A stretch of DNA of 64,000 bases from positions 372,001 through 436,000 of the forward strand of contig NZ_SNXB01000004.1 of assembly GCF_004362055.1 (NCBI RefSeq), given 5' to 3'. The translations under genes and the position numbers were made by a program. The notes beneath the pieces were generated by a model. The model was not told the DNA's origin, did no database searches, and saw nothing but the letters and a program-made list of their open reading frames with translations. Numbering within the stretch: the stretch's first letter is position 1; every line of letters begins with the position of its first letter. The stretch is from Flavobacterium sp. 245. GTDB lineage: Bacteria > Bacteroidota > Bacteroidia > Flavobacteriales > Flavobacteriaceae. Shown piece after piece: positions 37,705 to 48,139 of this stretch.

Positions 37705-38637
37705 TTATTTAACATCCATTAATTCAACGTCAAAAATCAAAGTTGCATTTGGCGGGATAACTCCTCCTGCTCCTGCTGGTCCGTATCCTAAATCAGATGG
37801 AATTACAAAACGAGCTTTGTCTCCAACTTGCAATAAAGCAATACCTTCGTCCCATCCTTCGATAACTTGTCCAATCCCTAATTTAAATTCGATTGGTTTT
37901 TTTCTTGGGTAAGATGAATCAAAAACTTTTCCGTTTTCTAAAGAACCTTCGTAGTGAACAGAAACTGTTTTTCCAGCTTCAGCTCTTTTACCTTCTCCTT
38001 TTTGAATCATTTTATAACGTAAACCGCTTTCTGTTTTATCAAAACCAGCAGCTAATTGTTCCATTTTTGCTTCAGATTCTGCTTTTAAAGCTGCTTCTCT
38101 TTTTAGACGAGCACCTTTTAAACCAATAAAAGACTCAATAGCATTCCATTTTTGAGCTTCTTCACCCACTCTGATAATTTCTAAAGTTTCAAGAGCATCA
38201 CCTTGAGCAACAGCATCAACTACATCTTGTCCTTCTACTACATGGCCAAAAACAGTATGTTTTCCATCTAACCAAGGAGTTGGAACGTGCGTAATGAAAA
38301 ATTGAGAACCGTTAGTTCCAGGGCCTGAATTTGCCATAGACAAAACTCCCGGACGATCGTGTTTCAAGCTTGGAATGAATTCATCATCAAATTTATATCC
38401 AGGATCTCCAGTTCCAGTTCCTTTAGGACATCCTCCCTGAATCATGAAATCAGGAATTACTCTGTGAAAGTTTAATCCGTCATAGAATTTTTGTCCTTGA
38501 GGTTTCACTTTATTTTCCATATTTCCTTCTGCAAGAGCTACAAAGTTTCCTACAGTTCCTGGTGTCAAATCGTGTGTCAATTTTACTAAAATCGAACCTT
38601 TGCTAGTATTAAATTTAGCGTATATTCCGTTTTCCAT
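37705..38637 (-). CDS. Cyclophilin-FKBP fusion peptidyl-prolyl isomerase
   Basis: Two proline isomerase domains in one 310-aa cytoplasmic protein. Residues ~1-160 are a cyclophilin: [51 protein letters not shown] helical linker (~165-205) leads to an FKBP domain: [46 protein letters not shown] and [16 protein letters not shown]. Key active-site residues (Arg, Phe, Trp) look intact in both. The cyclophilin-first order matches the CFBP type of dual-family immunophilin. Confidence 0.92.
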   Translation of the reverse strand: MENGIYAKFNTSKGSILVKLTHDLTPGTVGNFVALAEGNMENKVKPQGQKFYDGLNFHRVIPDFMIQGGCPKGTGTGDPGYKFDDEFIPSLKHDRPGVLSMANSGPGTNGSQFFITHVPTPWLDGKHTVFGHVVEGQDVVDAVAQGDALETLEIIRVGEEAQKWNAIESFIGLKGARLKREAALKAESEAKMEQLAAGFDKTESGLRYKMIQKGEGKRAEAGKTVSVHYEGSLENGKVFDSSYPRKKPIEFKLGIGQVIEGWDEGIALLQVGDKARFVIPSDLGYGPAGAGGVIPPNATLIFDVELMDVK

Positions 38638-38662
38638 TGTTGTATTTTTTTTTATTCGAATG

Positions 38663-38670
38663 CAAATTTA
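38663..38670 (-). promoter_or_regulatory. -7 promoter element of PPIase gene
   Basis: Minus strand reads TAAATTTG, 25 bp before the ATG. Confidence 0.5.
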
Positions 38671-38685
38671 CAAATTAATTATTTA

Positions 38686-39864
38686 TCAATTTGTCTTTCT
38701 ATTTTTAGATTTGGATTTATAAGTAAGTCCATAAACTGTAAATGCCAAAGCCGATAAGCCAACGCATCCTAGAGCGACTGCATGCCATCCGCCAAGTTTC
38801 CAAAGCAATAATCCGTATGCAGATCCAGCTGCAGTTCCTAAAAAGCTAAACGACATAAAAACTGTGTTTAGTCTGTTTCTGGCTTCAGGCAATAAGGAAT
38901 AAACTCGCGTTTGGTTTGAAATATGAACGCCCTGAATTCCTATATCAATAAATACAATCCCAATTGCAATTCCTATTACACTTTCTATCGAAAAATAAAA
39001 AATCAAAAAGCTTATTAAGATTAATAAACAGCCGTATCCAACTGCAATTCTAGAATTTCCTTTATCTCCAATTTTACCAACCAAAGGCGCCGCCAAAGCT
39101 CCAGAAGCACCCACAATACCGAATAAACCAATTGTTGCACTATTAAAGTTAAATGGTTCGCCTGAAAGCAGTAAAACCATAGTTGTCCAGAAAGCGCCAA
39201 ATTGAGCAAAGCTGAAAACATTGATTGCAGTAGCTTCACGCAAAACGGGCTGTGTTTTTATAAGTGTAAATAATGATTGAATCAATTGTCCATAAGTTCC
39301 CTCAAATTGAGGTTTATTAACTGGGAATTTATTTTGAATCACAAAAAAGATCAAAAGACAAATCCCTGCAGCAATATAAAACATCGACCTCCAGCCTAAA
39401 ACTTGCCCAATAAAGCCACTTAAAGTTCTAGAAAGCAAAATCCCGACCAATAAACCACTCATAATTGTTCCGATAACTTTTCCGCGTTGTTCTACTGAAC
39501 TTAAGGAAGCAGCTAAAGGCAAAATAAGCTGTGGTACTATTGAAGTAATTCCGATTAATAAAGAAGAAACTTGCAAAAGAAAGAAACTTTGCGCTGTAGC
39601 TGCTAAAATTAAAGCAATTACAGAAGCAAAAGTGGTAATCAAAATTTGTTTTTTGCGTTCTAATTTATCACCAAGAGGCACCATAAAAAAGAGACCTATC
39701 GCATAACCAGCCTGTGTCAGATACGTTATTGTTCCGGCACTGGCCTGGGGAATTTTAAATTCGTTGGCAATTAAAACAATCAAAGGCTGGCAGTAATAAA
39801 GATTTGCAACTATAAGACCAGTGCAAACTGCCATAAACAAGACATTGGTTTTAGATAAATTCAT
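38686..39864 (-). CDS. Major facilitator superfamily transporter
   Basis: 392 aa with about twelve membrane helices. The loop 2-3 MFS motif appears as GYAIGLFFMVPLGDKLERKK. The sequence resembles the YnfM-like drug/metabolite proton antiporters. A TATTTTTG element lies 5 bp upstream of the ATG on the minus strand (39869-39876). Substrate unknown. Confidence 0.88.
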   Translation of the reverse strand: MNLSKTNVLFMAVCTGLIVANLYYCQPLIVLIANEFKIPQASAGTITYLTQAGYAIGLFFMVPLGDKLERKKQILITTFASVIALILAATAQSFFLLQVSSLLIGITSIVPQLILPLAASLSSVEQRGKVIGTIMSGLLVGILLSRTLSGFIGQVLGWRSMFYIAAGICLLIFFVIQNKFPVNKPQFEGTYGQLIQSLFTLIKTQPVLREATAINVFSFAQFGAFWTTMVLLLSGEPFNFNSATIGLFGIVGASGALAAPLVGKIGDKGNSRIAVGYGCLLILISFLIFYFSIESVIGIAIGIVFIDIGIQGVHISNQTRVYSLLPEARNRLNTVFMSFSFLGTAAGSAYGLLLWKLGGWHAVALGCVGLSALAFTVYGLTYKSKSKNRKTN

Positions 39865-39968
39865 GATGCAAAAATACCAATCTAATCTTTATCAAAACTT
39901 TAAAAAATCTATAAATTTTTCAAATTCAAGTTAAGATCTGGATATTTCTGCATCAATATTACTGACTT

Positions 39969-40310
39969 TTAAGCTTTTAAAAAATCTTCTCTAACCGGAC
40001 TAAAAACATCCGTCAGCATTCCGGTTTCAAGACAAACAACACCATGAACAGCGTGAGGCGGAATGTAAAAACTGTCGCCTTCTTTTAATGTTTGTGTTAC
40101 ACCGCTGATCGTTACATCAAATTTTCCGCTGGCAATATACGTTACCTGCGAATGGTAATGATCGTGTAAAACGCCAATACCACCTTTTTCAAAATGAACA
40201 TTTACAAGCATAATTCGGTCATCAAAGGCCAAAATTTTGCGTTTAATTCCCTCTCCTACTACTTCCCATTCTATATCGTCACCTTTTATAAATTCTTTGC
40301 TAGTTGCCAT
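39969..40310 (-). CDS. Cupin-domain protein
   Basis: A 113-aa single cupin. Metal-site motifs: LHDHYHSQVTYIASGKFDV (first cupin motif with His-x-His) and FYIPPHAVHGVVCL (second, with His). I start at ATG 40310, which leaves no overlap with the upstream metzincin gene (stop at 40312); in-frame Mets at 40319 and 40334 are alternatives that would overlap it. Likely part of the minus-strand run 39.97-42.7 kb. Substrate unknown. Confidence 0.8.
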   Translation of the reverse strand: MATSKEFIKGDDIEWEVVGEGIKRKILAFDDRIMLVNVHFEKGGIGVLHDHYHSQVTYIASGKFDVTISGVTQTLKEGDSFYIPPHAVHGVVCLETGMLTDVFSPVREDFLKA

Positions 40311-40311
40311 T

Positions 40312-41223
40312 TTATTCATTTTTAATTTTTTCAATATCTTTTTTCATTAATGCTAATCCTTCTGCTAAGTTATTTTCTTTAAAATACATTTCCAATTCTT
40401 TTAGCCTTTTTACATTATCATATTTGAATCCGGAATTTAGTTTTCTTTGACAAAGCGAACACAATCTAAGTGAATGTTCATCTGTTTCTGATAAGCTATT
40501 GGTGCCGTTCATAGCACAATCTGCCTCAATGCAATGATGCAGACCAAACATATGTCCAATTTCGTGCGAACAAATTTTAAGCAATCTTTCTAAACACAAA
40601 CTAAAATCTGCTCCTTCAACTTTTTTGTCATATAATCTATGAATCGAACTTACTGCGATTTTATCTCTGTAAGACGCAAGCCCAAAAACATAATTCCATT
40701 CTGGTTTTGGATACAGATCCTTTTCTGTTATTGCCATTAAAGCAATTCCATTTTTATGTTTTTCTTTCTTTAGGACACTATCTAAAATATATCCCGCCAA
40801 AAATTGTTCCTGTCCAAGCTCTCCGCTCCTTCTAACATGTTTTGGAATAATATCATTTGAAACCTCTTTCAAAACCTTTGTCTCCAACTGAAAAAATATT
40901 TCTAAATATTGACGTACCAATTCAATTTGCTTGACTTGCAATGCATTGAATTCTCCAATTGGCTGCAAATAAATAATATTCTCTTCTTTTGTTGGTACAA
41001 TGTGTTGTGTATTTATAAATTGCTCAAAACTCTGTCCTTTTTCTTTATGAGAATATAGCCAATCACCAAAAACTGGTGTACCAAGCTTTACGTCATTGAC
41101 TTTAATTTCGGCAAAATAGGGATTTGGAGGTAAATTTAATTCTGGATTTGTTCCTAAATTTTCTTTTTTATTTGATTGACATGAACAAAAAATTGCAACT
41201 ATCAGAAAAAGAAGTTTCTTCAT
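40312..41223 (-). CDS. Archaemetzincin-family zinc metalloprotease, lipoprotein
   Basis: 303 aa with lipobox IFCSC (Cys14), so probably membrane-anchored outside the cytoplasm. The metal centre is HEIGHMFGLHHC, followed by xxxxCAM and a later CSLC. This gives the full archaemetzincin pattern HExxHxxGxxHCx4CxM...CxxC, which binds a catalytic and a second structural zinc. Archaemetzincins are best known from archaea and vertebrates and less often from bacteria. It lies 15 bp downstream of a sugar isomerase-like gene. Confidence 0.88.
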   Translation of the reverse strand: MKKLLFLIVAIFCSCQSNKKENLGTNPELNLPPNPYFAEIKVNDVKLGTPVFGDWLYSHKEKGQSFEQFINTQHIVPTKEENIIYLQPIGEFNALQVKQIELVRQYLEIFFQLETKVLKEVSNDIIPKHVRRSGELGQEQFLAGYILDSVLKKEKHKNGIALMAITEKDLYPKPEWNYVFGLASYRDKIAVSSIHRLYDKKVEGADFSLCLERLLKICSHEIGHMFGLHHCIEADCAMNGTNSLSETDEHSLRLCSLCQRKLNSGFKYDNVKRLKELEMYFKENNLAEGLALMKKDIEKIKNE

Positions 41224-41238
41224 AAATTAACAACTGAA

Positions 41239-42102
41239 TTAAATTAGATTTTTGGAAATAAAATCACAACTTGTTTTAATGGACTCAAAAGCGTTAACAG
41301 CAAAATTATTCTCCTGTTCAACAAAAAAATGAACCATTCCTGATTGTTTTATTTCTGCAAAAAACGGTTTAAAATCAATAGAACCAGAACCAATTTCAGT
41401 ATTCAAAGCAGGATTAATCTTATCCATATCTTTAACATGCCACATTTTAAAGCGTCCCGCATTCTCCTTAAATAATTTAAGTGGATCATTACCGGAACGA
41501 ACTACCCAATATAAATCTAATTCAAACCAAACTAAATTTTTATCTGTTTCTTTCAATAGAATCTCATAACCTGTGATACCGTCCTGCTTTTTAAACTCAA
41601 AATCGTGATTATGATACGCTAGTTTCAATCCCGCATCGGCACACATTTTTCCGGCTTCGTTTAAACGAGCGGCAATCTTATGAAAATCATTTCTAAAAGG
41701 TTCATCAACCCAGGGAACGGTCAAATATTCGTTTTTTAAAATTTTAGCCGCTTCGATGGCTTCTTTAACTTCTTCTAAATTTCCATCATACAAAAAGCTT
41801 CCTAAATTATAATGCCCGCTTACTGCTTTTAAGTTATTTGCATCTAAGATTTTTTTTAGCTCGATTGGAGCCAATCCCCAAAATTGGTCTTTTATAGAAA
41901 AGCCGTAAGTTTCGACAGTTGTATATCCTGCTTTTGCCACTTTCTCTAAAGTTGATTTTACATCTTTTGGAAGTTCATCGCGCAACGTATATAACTGTAA
42001 ACCTATTTCATTTTTGTTCATAGTAAAAGCTAATGAAGGCAAGGCCAAAACTGCAGTCGCAACTAAGCCTGTATTTATAATAAAGTTTCTTCTTGTTATC
42101 AT
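41239..42102 (-). CDS. Sugar phosphate isomerase/epimerase-like TIM barrel, exported
   Basis: 287 aa. Begins TRRNFIINTGLVATAVLAL, a twin-arginine-like signal sequence, so the protein is probably exported. The barrel (AP endonuclease 2/xylose isomerase-like) shows IGLQLYTLRD, VSGHYNLGSF, LAYHNHDFEF, LVWFELDLYWV, MWHVKDMD and FFVEQEN, with His/Glu/Asp metal ligands. Bacteroidota use such proteins in sugar or inositol metabolism; the precise substrate is unknown. Confidence 0.85.
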   Translation of the reverse strand: MITRRNFIINTGLVATAVLALPSLAFTMNKNEIGLQLYTLRDELPKDVKSTLEKVAKAGYTTVETYGFSIKDQFWGLAPIELKKILDANNLKAVSGHYNLGSFLYDGNLEEVKEAIEAAKILKNEYLTVPWVDEPFRNDFHKIAARLNEAGKMCADAGLKLAYHNHDFEFKKQDGITGYEILLKETDKNLVWFELDLYWVVRSGNDPLKLFKENAGRFKMWHVKDMDKINPALNTEIGSGSIDFKPFFAEIKQSGMVHFFVEQENNFAVNAFESIKTSCDFISKNLI

Positions 42103-42152
42103 TTTAATTTTAAAAAATCTAAAAGTAAAACTACTCTTTTTATTAAAACTCT

Positions 42153-42698
42153 TTACAAATCAATCAAAAATTGATTTTCGAAGTTTTCAATAAGTTGATT
42201 TAGAGCGGTACGTGTTTCAACATTTATAATCTTTCCATCTTCATTAATTTTCCCACGAACACCTTCTATTAAAAGCAAATTTTCATTTTGAAATTGCGCT
42301 TCCAAGGTTTTCATTATCAAAATTAATTGTTCGTGCGCCATTTCTCCTAAAGCAGAAGCAGTAATAAGACCAGTCTTTTTTCCTGAGAAAATAGTACTCG
42401 AAACACACCATTCTAGAGCATTCTTTAAACTTCCCGGCAAACTGAAAACATATTCTGGTGTGCAAATTAAAACACCATCTGACTGAGCAATTTTATTTCT
42501 AAAATCAATCACATTTTCTGGTGGATTTTCTTGATCCAGATCGGGATTAAAATGAGGCAACTGATCTAATTTTTCAAAAATTTCTATTTCAAATTCCGAT
42601 TTTATATTTTCTGAAATATGTTTTAAAATTTTAAAATTACTGGCATTTTTTCTGGTACTGCCATTTATTGCAAAAATTTTTATTTTTTGAGAAGACAT
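42153..42698 (-). CDS. NADPH-dependent FMN reductase family protein
   Basis: 181 aa flavodoxin-like fold. INGSTRKNASNFKIL binds FMN phosphate; LPHFNPDLD, DGVLICTPEYVFSLPGSLKNALEW is the conserved PEYxxxxPGxLKNALDW-type motif. Likely reduces FMN, quinones or azo compounds with NADPH. It lies 50 bp upstream of the isomerase-like gene on the same strand. Confidence 0.88.
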   Translation of the reverse strand: MSSQKIKIFAINGSTRKNASNFKILKHISENIKSEFEIEIFEKLDQLPHFNPDLDQENPPENVIDFRNKIAQSDGVLICTPEYVFSLPGSLKNALEWCVSSTIFSGKKTGLITASALGEMAHEQLILIMKTLEAQFQNENLLLIEGVRGKINEDGKIINVETRTALNQLIENFENQFLIDL

Positions 42699-42714
42699 TT
42701 TCAGGCTAAAAATT

Positions 42715-43176
42715 TTAAATTAATTCTTTAAAAATAAACTTTTCATCATAATCTACTTCAAACTTTTTAAGAAAATTAATATACTCTTCTCTAAATGATT
42801 TCTTTTTATGATGCAATTCTTGATTTTGAATATAATTTACAACGGCATTTAGCTGTGATTTACTATACGAAAATGCTCCATATCCTTCTTGCCATTCAAA
42901 ATGATTACCAATAAATTTATTGTCATTTATCCATTTCGATGAATTTTGTTTTACACTTTTCATTAATTCAGATATAGACTGCGCAGGTCTTATTCCGATT
43001 AAAATATGAACATGATCAGCAACTCCTTTTATAGCCAAAAGTTTATGATTATTATTTTTAATAATCCCTGAAATATACTTGTACAACTCCTCTTTCCAGC
43101 TTTTGTGTATTGTTGCCTTTCTATATTTAACAGCAAAGACAAAATGAATATGTATTTGAGTGTATGTATTTGCCAT
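42715..43176 (-). CDS. REP-associated tyrosine transposase (IS200-like Y1 family)
   Basis: 153 aa HUH single-strand transposase. It starts YTQIHIHFVFAVKYRK, has the metal-binding HUH motif ADHVHILIGI, and a candidate catalytic Tyr in NAVVNYIQNQELHH. Single-gene Y1 proteins bordered by short palindromes are RAYTs, domesticated relatives of IS200. Here palindromes with GTCCC...GGGAC or GTTCC...GGAAC stems lie just upstream (43189-43612), supporting RAYT rather than a mobile IS200. It is intact. Confidence 0.85.
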   Translation of the reverse strand: MANTYTQIHIHFVFAVKYRKATIHKSWKEELYKYISGIIKNNNHKLLAIKGVADHVHILIGIRPAQSISELMKSVKQNSSKWINDNKFIGNHFEWQEGYGAFSYSKSQLNAVVNYIQNQELHHKKKSFREEYINFLKKFEVDYDEKFIFKELI

Positions 43177-43188
43177 TATTATGTATGC

Positions 43189-43614
43189 AGTCCCTACGGG
43201 ACATTGATTCTTAATTGTTTTTTTTCTACCAATATTTTATTCCTAACGGAATAAGTCCAGTTGGTCAAAAACACAAAAAAGAAAGAAATTTCGCTCAAAA
43301 AATTATCTTGTGATAACTTTGATATTCTGAATTTTGAAAGAATATCCCAAACAATGATTTGTTTGGACGAAGTTCCTTTACAAACAAAATCTCCTTAGAA
43401 ACTGCCAATGTTTTATTCCTAAGGGAATAAGTCCAGTTGGTCGAAAACAGAAAAGAAACAATTCAAAAAAATAATTATAATAAATCCGATATTCTGAATT
43501 TTGAAAGAATATCCCAAACAATGATTTGTTTGGACGAAGTTCCTTTAGGAACAAAATATCGGTAGAAACATTTTTTTTTGCGATATAGTTATTTTGTCCC
43601 GTTAGGGACTTCAT
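43189..43614. repeat. REP/BIME-like palindrome cluster next to the Y1 transposase
   Basis: This 438-bp gene-free stretch (43177-43614) holds short palindromes: GTCCCTACGGGAC near 43191, TTCCTAACGGAA near 43241, TTATTCCTAAGGGAATAA near 43414, GTTCCTTTAGGAAC near 43539 and GTCCCGTTAGGGAC near 43596. A composite unit is present twice: TTATTCC...AATAAGTCCAGTTGGTC at 43238 and 43414, and a 60-bp block starting GATATTCTGAATTTTG at 43321 and 43488. The period is about 170 bp. These are the expected substrates of the adjacent RAYT. Confidence 0.7.
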
Positions 43615-43974
43615 TTACTTCACTGTCAATAAACCCATACCCGTTAACTTATCAGAATCAATAGATTGCGGTGAATAATTTTGTTTTTCATTTCTATACA
43701 AAACTACTTTCCCATATTTGTCTACATAAATATAAACGTAATTCCAAGATAATGGACCTGCCATTCTAGAATCTTTATCTTTATCTTTTTCATAAACTTG
43801 ATCTGCATAAATCAGTATTTCGCCATCTGTTGTGTTGTCAAATGTCCTTATTGGAGTTCCCCAGCTTTTTATTAGATTTTGTTTTGATTTACCAATCCAT
43901 TTGTCGCCAGTGTTTTTTGAACTCACGCATGCGCATAATACCATTATAACACACAATACCATTATTTTTTTCAT
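43615..43974 (-). CDS. Hypothetical lipoprotein, SmpA/OmlA-like
   Basis: 119 aa from ATG 43974, which begins a clean signal peptide with lipobox LCAC; the longer upstream frame is rejected. The mature part contains WIGKSKQNLIKSWGTPIRTFDN, a pattern reminiscent of the BLIP/SmpA fold, and ILIYADQVYEKDKDKDSR. Its stop is directly next to the last REP palindrome. Function unknown. Confidence 0.65.
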   Translation of the reverse strand: MKKIMVLCVIMVLCACVSSKNTGDKWIGKSKQNLIKSWGTPIRTFDNTTDGEILIYADQVYEKDKDKDSRMAGPLSWNYVYIYVDKYGKVVLYRNEKQNYSPQSIDSDKLTGMGLLTVK

Positions 43975-44201
43975 TAGATCAAGATTTAGATTTAAGGCAA
44001 AAGTTTTACATATTAAAAACATGTAATTCTACTTAAAATTACTAAAAAAAGTATTACATAAAAACTTTCAAATGTTATATAATTATTATTTATTTAATTG
44101 AAAAACAACAAATTAAAAATATAATTCTAATGAATATTTGAGTTCATTTTGGCTGGTATTTTTTTAAATTCCAGTTCTAAATTTCTTCCATATTTACTTT
44201 G

Positions 44202-44209
44202 TATCTTTG
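44202..44209 (+). promoter_or_regulatory. -7 promoter element of trmD
   Basis: TATCTTTG, 25 bp before the trmD ATG. The rest of the 43975-44234 gap is AT-rich with no other signal noted. Confidence 0.55.
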
Positions 44210-44234
44210 CACCTAAAACTTTTGAAAGAGAAAA

Positions 44235-44909
44235 ATGCGAATTGACATTATTACACTTTTACCTGAATTATTAAGAAGCCCGTTTGAGGCTTCGATTATG
44301 AAACGTGCCATTGACAAAGGTTTAGTCGAAGTACATTTTCACAATCTTCGTGATTATAGCACTAACAGACAAAAAAGTGTCGACGATTATCCGTTTGGTG
44401 GAGGCGCAGGAATGGTGATGACGATTCAGCCAATAGACGACTGTATCACACATTTAAAAAGTCAGCGCAATTATGACGAAATAATTTATATGTCGCCTGA
44501 CGGAGAAACGCTGAATCAAAAAATGGCCAATACCATGTCAATGTATGAAAACATCATCATTTTATGTGGCCATTATAAAGGTGTTGACCAAAGAGTAAGA
44601 GATCATTTTATTACCAAAGAAATTTCGATTGGTGATTATGTTTTGTCTGGCGGAGAATTAGGTGCTATCGTTTTATCTGATGCATTAATTAGATTGATTC
44701 CTGGCGTTTTAAGTGACGAGACTTCGGCTTTGACTGACAGTTTTCAGGATAATTTGCTTTCTGGACCTATATATACAAGGCCGGCAGATTATAAAGGATG
44801 GAAAGTCCCAGAAGTTTTAACCAGCGGTCATTTTGCCAAAATTGACAAATGGCGCGAAGACATGGCTTTTGAACATACTAAAAACAGACGTCCGGATTTA
44901 CTTGAATAG
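44235..44909 (+). CDS. trmD: tRNA (guanine-N1)-methyltransferase
   Basis: Methylates G37 of tRNA using S-adenosylmethionine. 224 aa, normal length. It has the trefoil-knot motifs [40 protein letters not shown], and [28 protein letters not shown], plus the C-terminal [21 protein letters not shown]. It precedes rplS, as in many bacteria, but with a 220-bp gap holding a hairpin and a new promoter. Confidence 0.96.
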   Translation: MRIDIITLLPELLRSPFEASIMKRAIDKGLVEVHFHNLRDYSTNRQKSVDDYPFGGGAGMVMTIQPIDDCITHLKSQRNYDEIIYMSPDGETLNQKMANTMSMYENIIILCGHYKGVDQRVRDHFITKEISIGDYVLSGGELGAIVLSDALIRLIPGVLSDETSALTDSFQDNLLSGPIYTRPADYKGWKVPEVLTSGHFAKIDKWREDMAFEHTKNRRPDLLE

Positions 44910-44922
44910 TCTTAAAGTTTTT

Positions 44923-44997
44923 AAAGTCGAAAGTCATAAAGCCAACAATTTAGCATCTTCATTTTTAGATCATTAAGACTTTATGACTTTCAACTTT
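44923..44997. terminator. Hairpin between trmD and rplS
   Basis: 44923-44941 and 44979-44997 are reverse complements at 18 of 19 positions, built from AAGTCATAAAG words; 13 bp after the trmD stop. Confidence 0.6.
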
Positions 44998-45049
44998 ATG
45001 ACTTAAAAAATAATTTCAAATTTATAATTCATAATTTATAATTATTTTC

Positions 45050-45057
45050 TACATTTG
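45050..45057 (+). promoter_or_regulatory. -7 promoter element of rplS
   Basis: TACATTTG at 45050-45057, leaving a leader of about 70 nt to the rplS ATG. Confidence 0.5.
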
Positions 45058-45130
45058 CACCCGAATTAGACTAACCTCTGGCGAGATCCGTGAATGTTAC
45101 TCTATATAAAACTATAATAATAAAATTATC

Positions 45131-45481
45131 ATGGCAGATTTATTAAAATTCGTTCAAAACGAATTCGTTGCTAAAAAAGATTTCCCTGTTTTTGGAGCTG
45201 GAGATACTATCACAGTTTTCTACGAAATTAAAGAGGGTGAAAAAACAAGAACTCAGTTTTTTAAAGGAGTTGTTATTCAAAGAAGAGGTTCTGGTAACAC
45301 AGAAACTTTCACGATTCGTAAAATGTCTGGAGCTGTTGGAGTTGAGCGTATCTTCCCAGTAAACTTGCCAGCTTTGCAAAAAATCGAAATCAACAAAAAA
45401 GGTGCAGTTCGTAGAGCTAGAATTTTCTACTTCAGAGAACTTACTGGTAAAAAAGCTAAGATTAAAGATAAAAGAAGATAA
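45131..45481 (+). CDS. rplS: 50S ribosomal protein L19
   Basis: 116 aa, standard length. Signature segments: FPVFGAGDTITVFYEIKEGEKTRTQFFKGVVI, RRGSGNTETFTIRKMSGAVGVERIFPVN and the basic C-terminus RRARIFYFRELTGKKAKIKDK. It sits at the 30S-50S interface. Followed by a strong terminator. Confidence 0.98.
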   Translation: MADLLKFVQNEFVAKKDFPVFGAGDTITVFYEIKEGEKTRTQFFKGVVIQRRGSGNTETFTIRKMSGAVGVERIFPVNLPALQKIEINKKGAVRRARIFYFRELTGKKAKIKDKRR

Positions 45482-45500
45482 TCATTTATCTCTTTGTTAT

Positions 45501-45539
45501 AAAAAACTCGTTTCATATCATTTGAAACGAGTTTTTTTT
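45501..45539 (+). terminator. Rho-independent terminator of rplS
   Basis: AAAACTCGTTTCA pairs exactly with TGAAACGAGTTTT across a 5-7 nt loop and ends in a T run. Confidence 0.9.
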
Positions 45540-45608
45540 ATGCCTTCTTTTTAACCAATATCAAAACCGTAATTTTTTAATATCAAAACAATTGATTTGA
45601 CAATTTAA

Positions 45609-47987
<2,379 letters not shown>

Positions 47988-48025
47988 TTCCAAAGCAGAA
48001 CTAAATGTATTGCTGGAGATAAATA

Positions 48026-48057
48026 AAAAAAGACAACCCTAAAAGGTTGTCTTTTTT
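48026..48057 (+). terminator. Rho-independent terminator of icd
   Basis: AAAAAGACAACC pairs with GGTTGTCTTTTT, then T run; 38 bp after the stop codon. Confidence 0.85.
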
Positions 48058-48139
48058 GCTTATCTTAACCAATGTTTAACACATTTTCCGTGCTAAATAT
48101 TAATAAGAATTCTTAACTATGTAAAACAAAATCAAAAAG

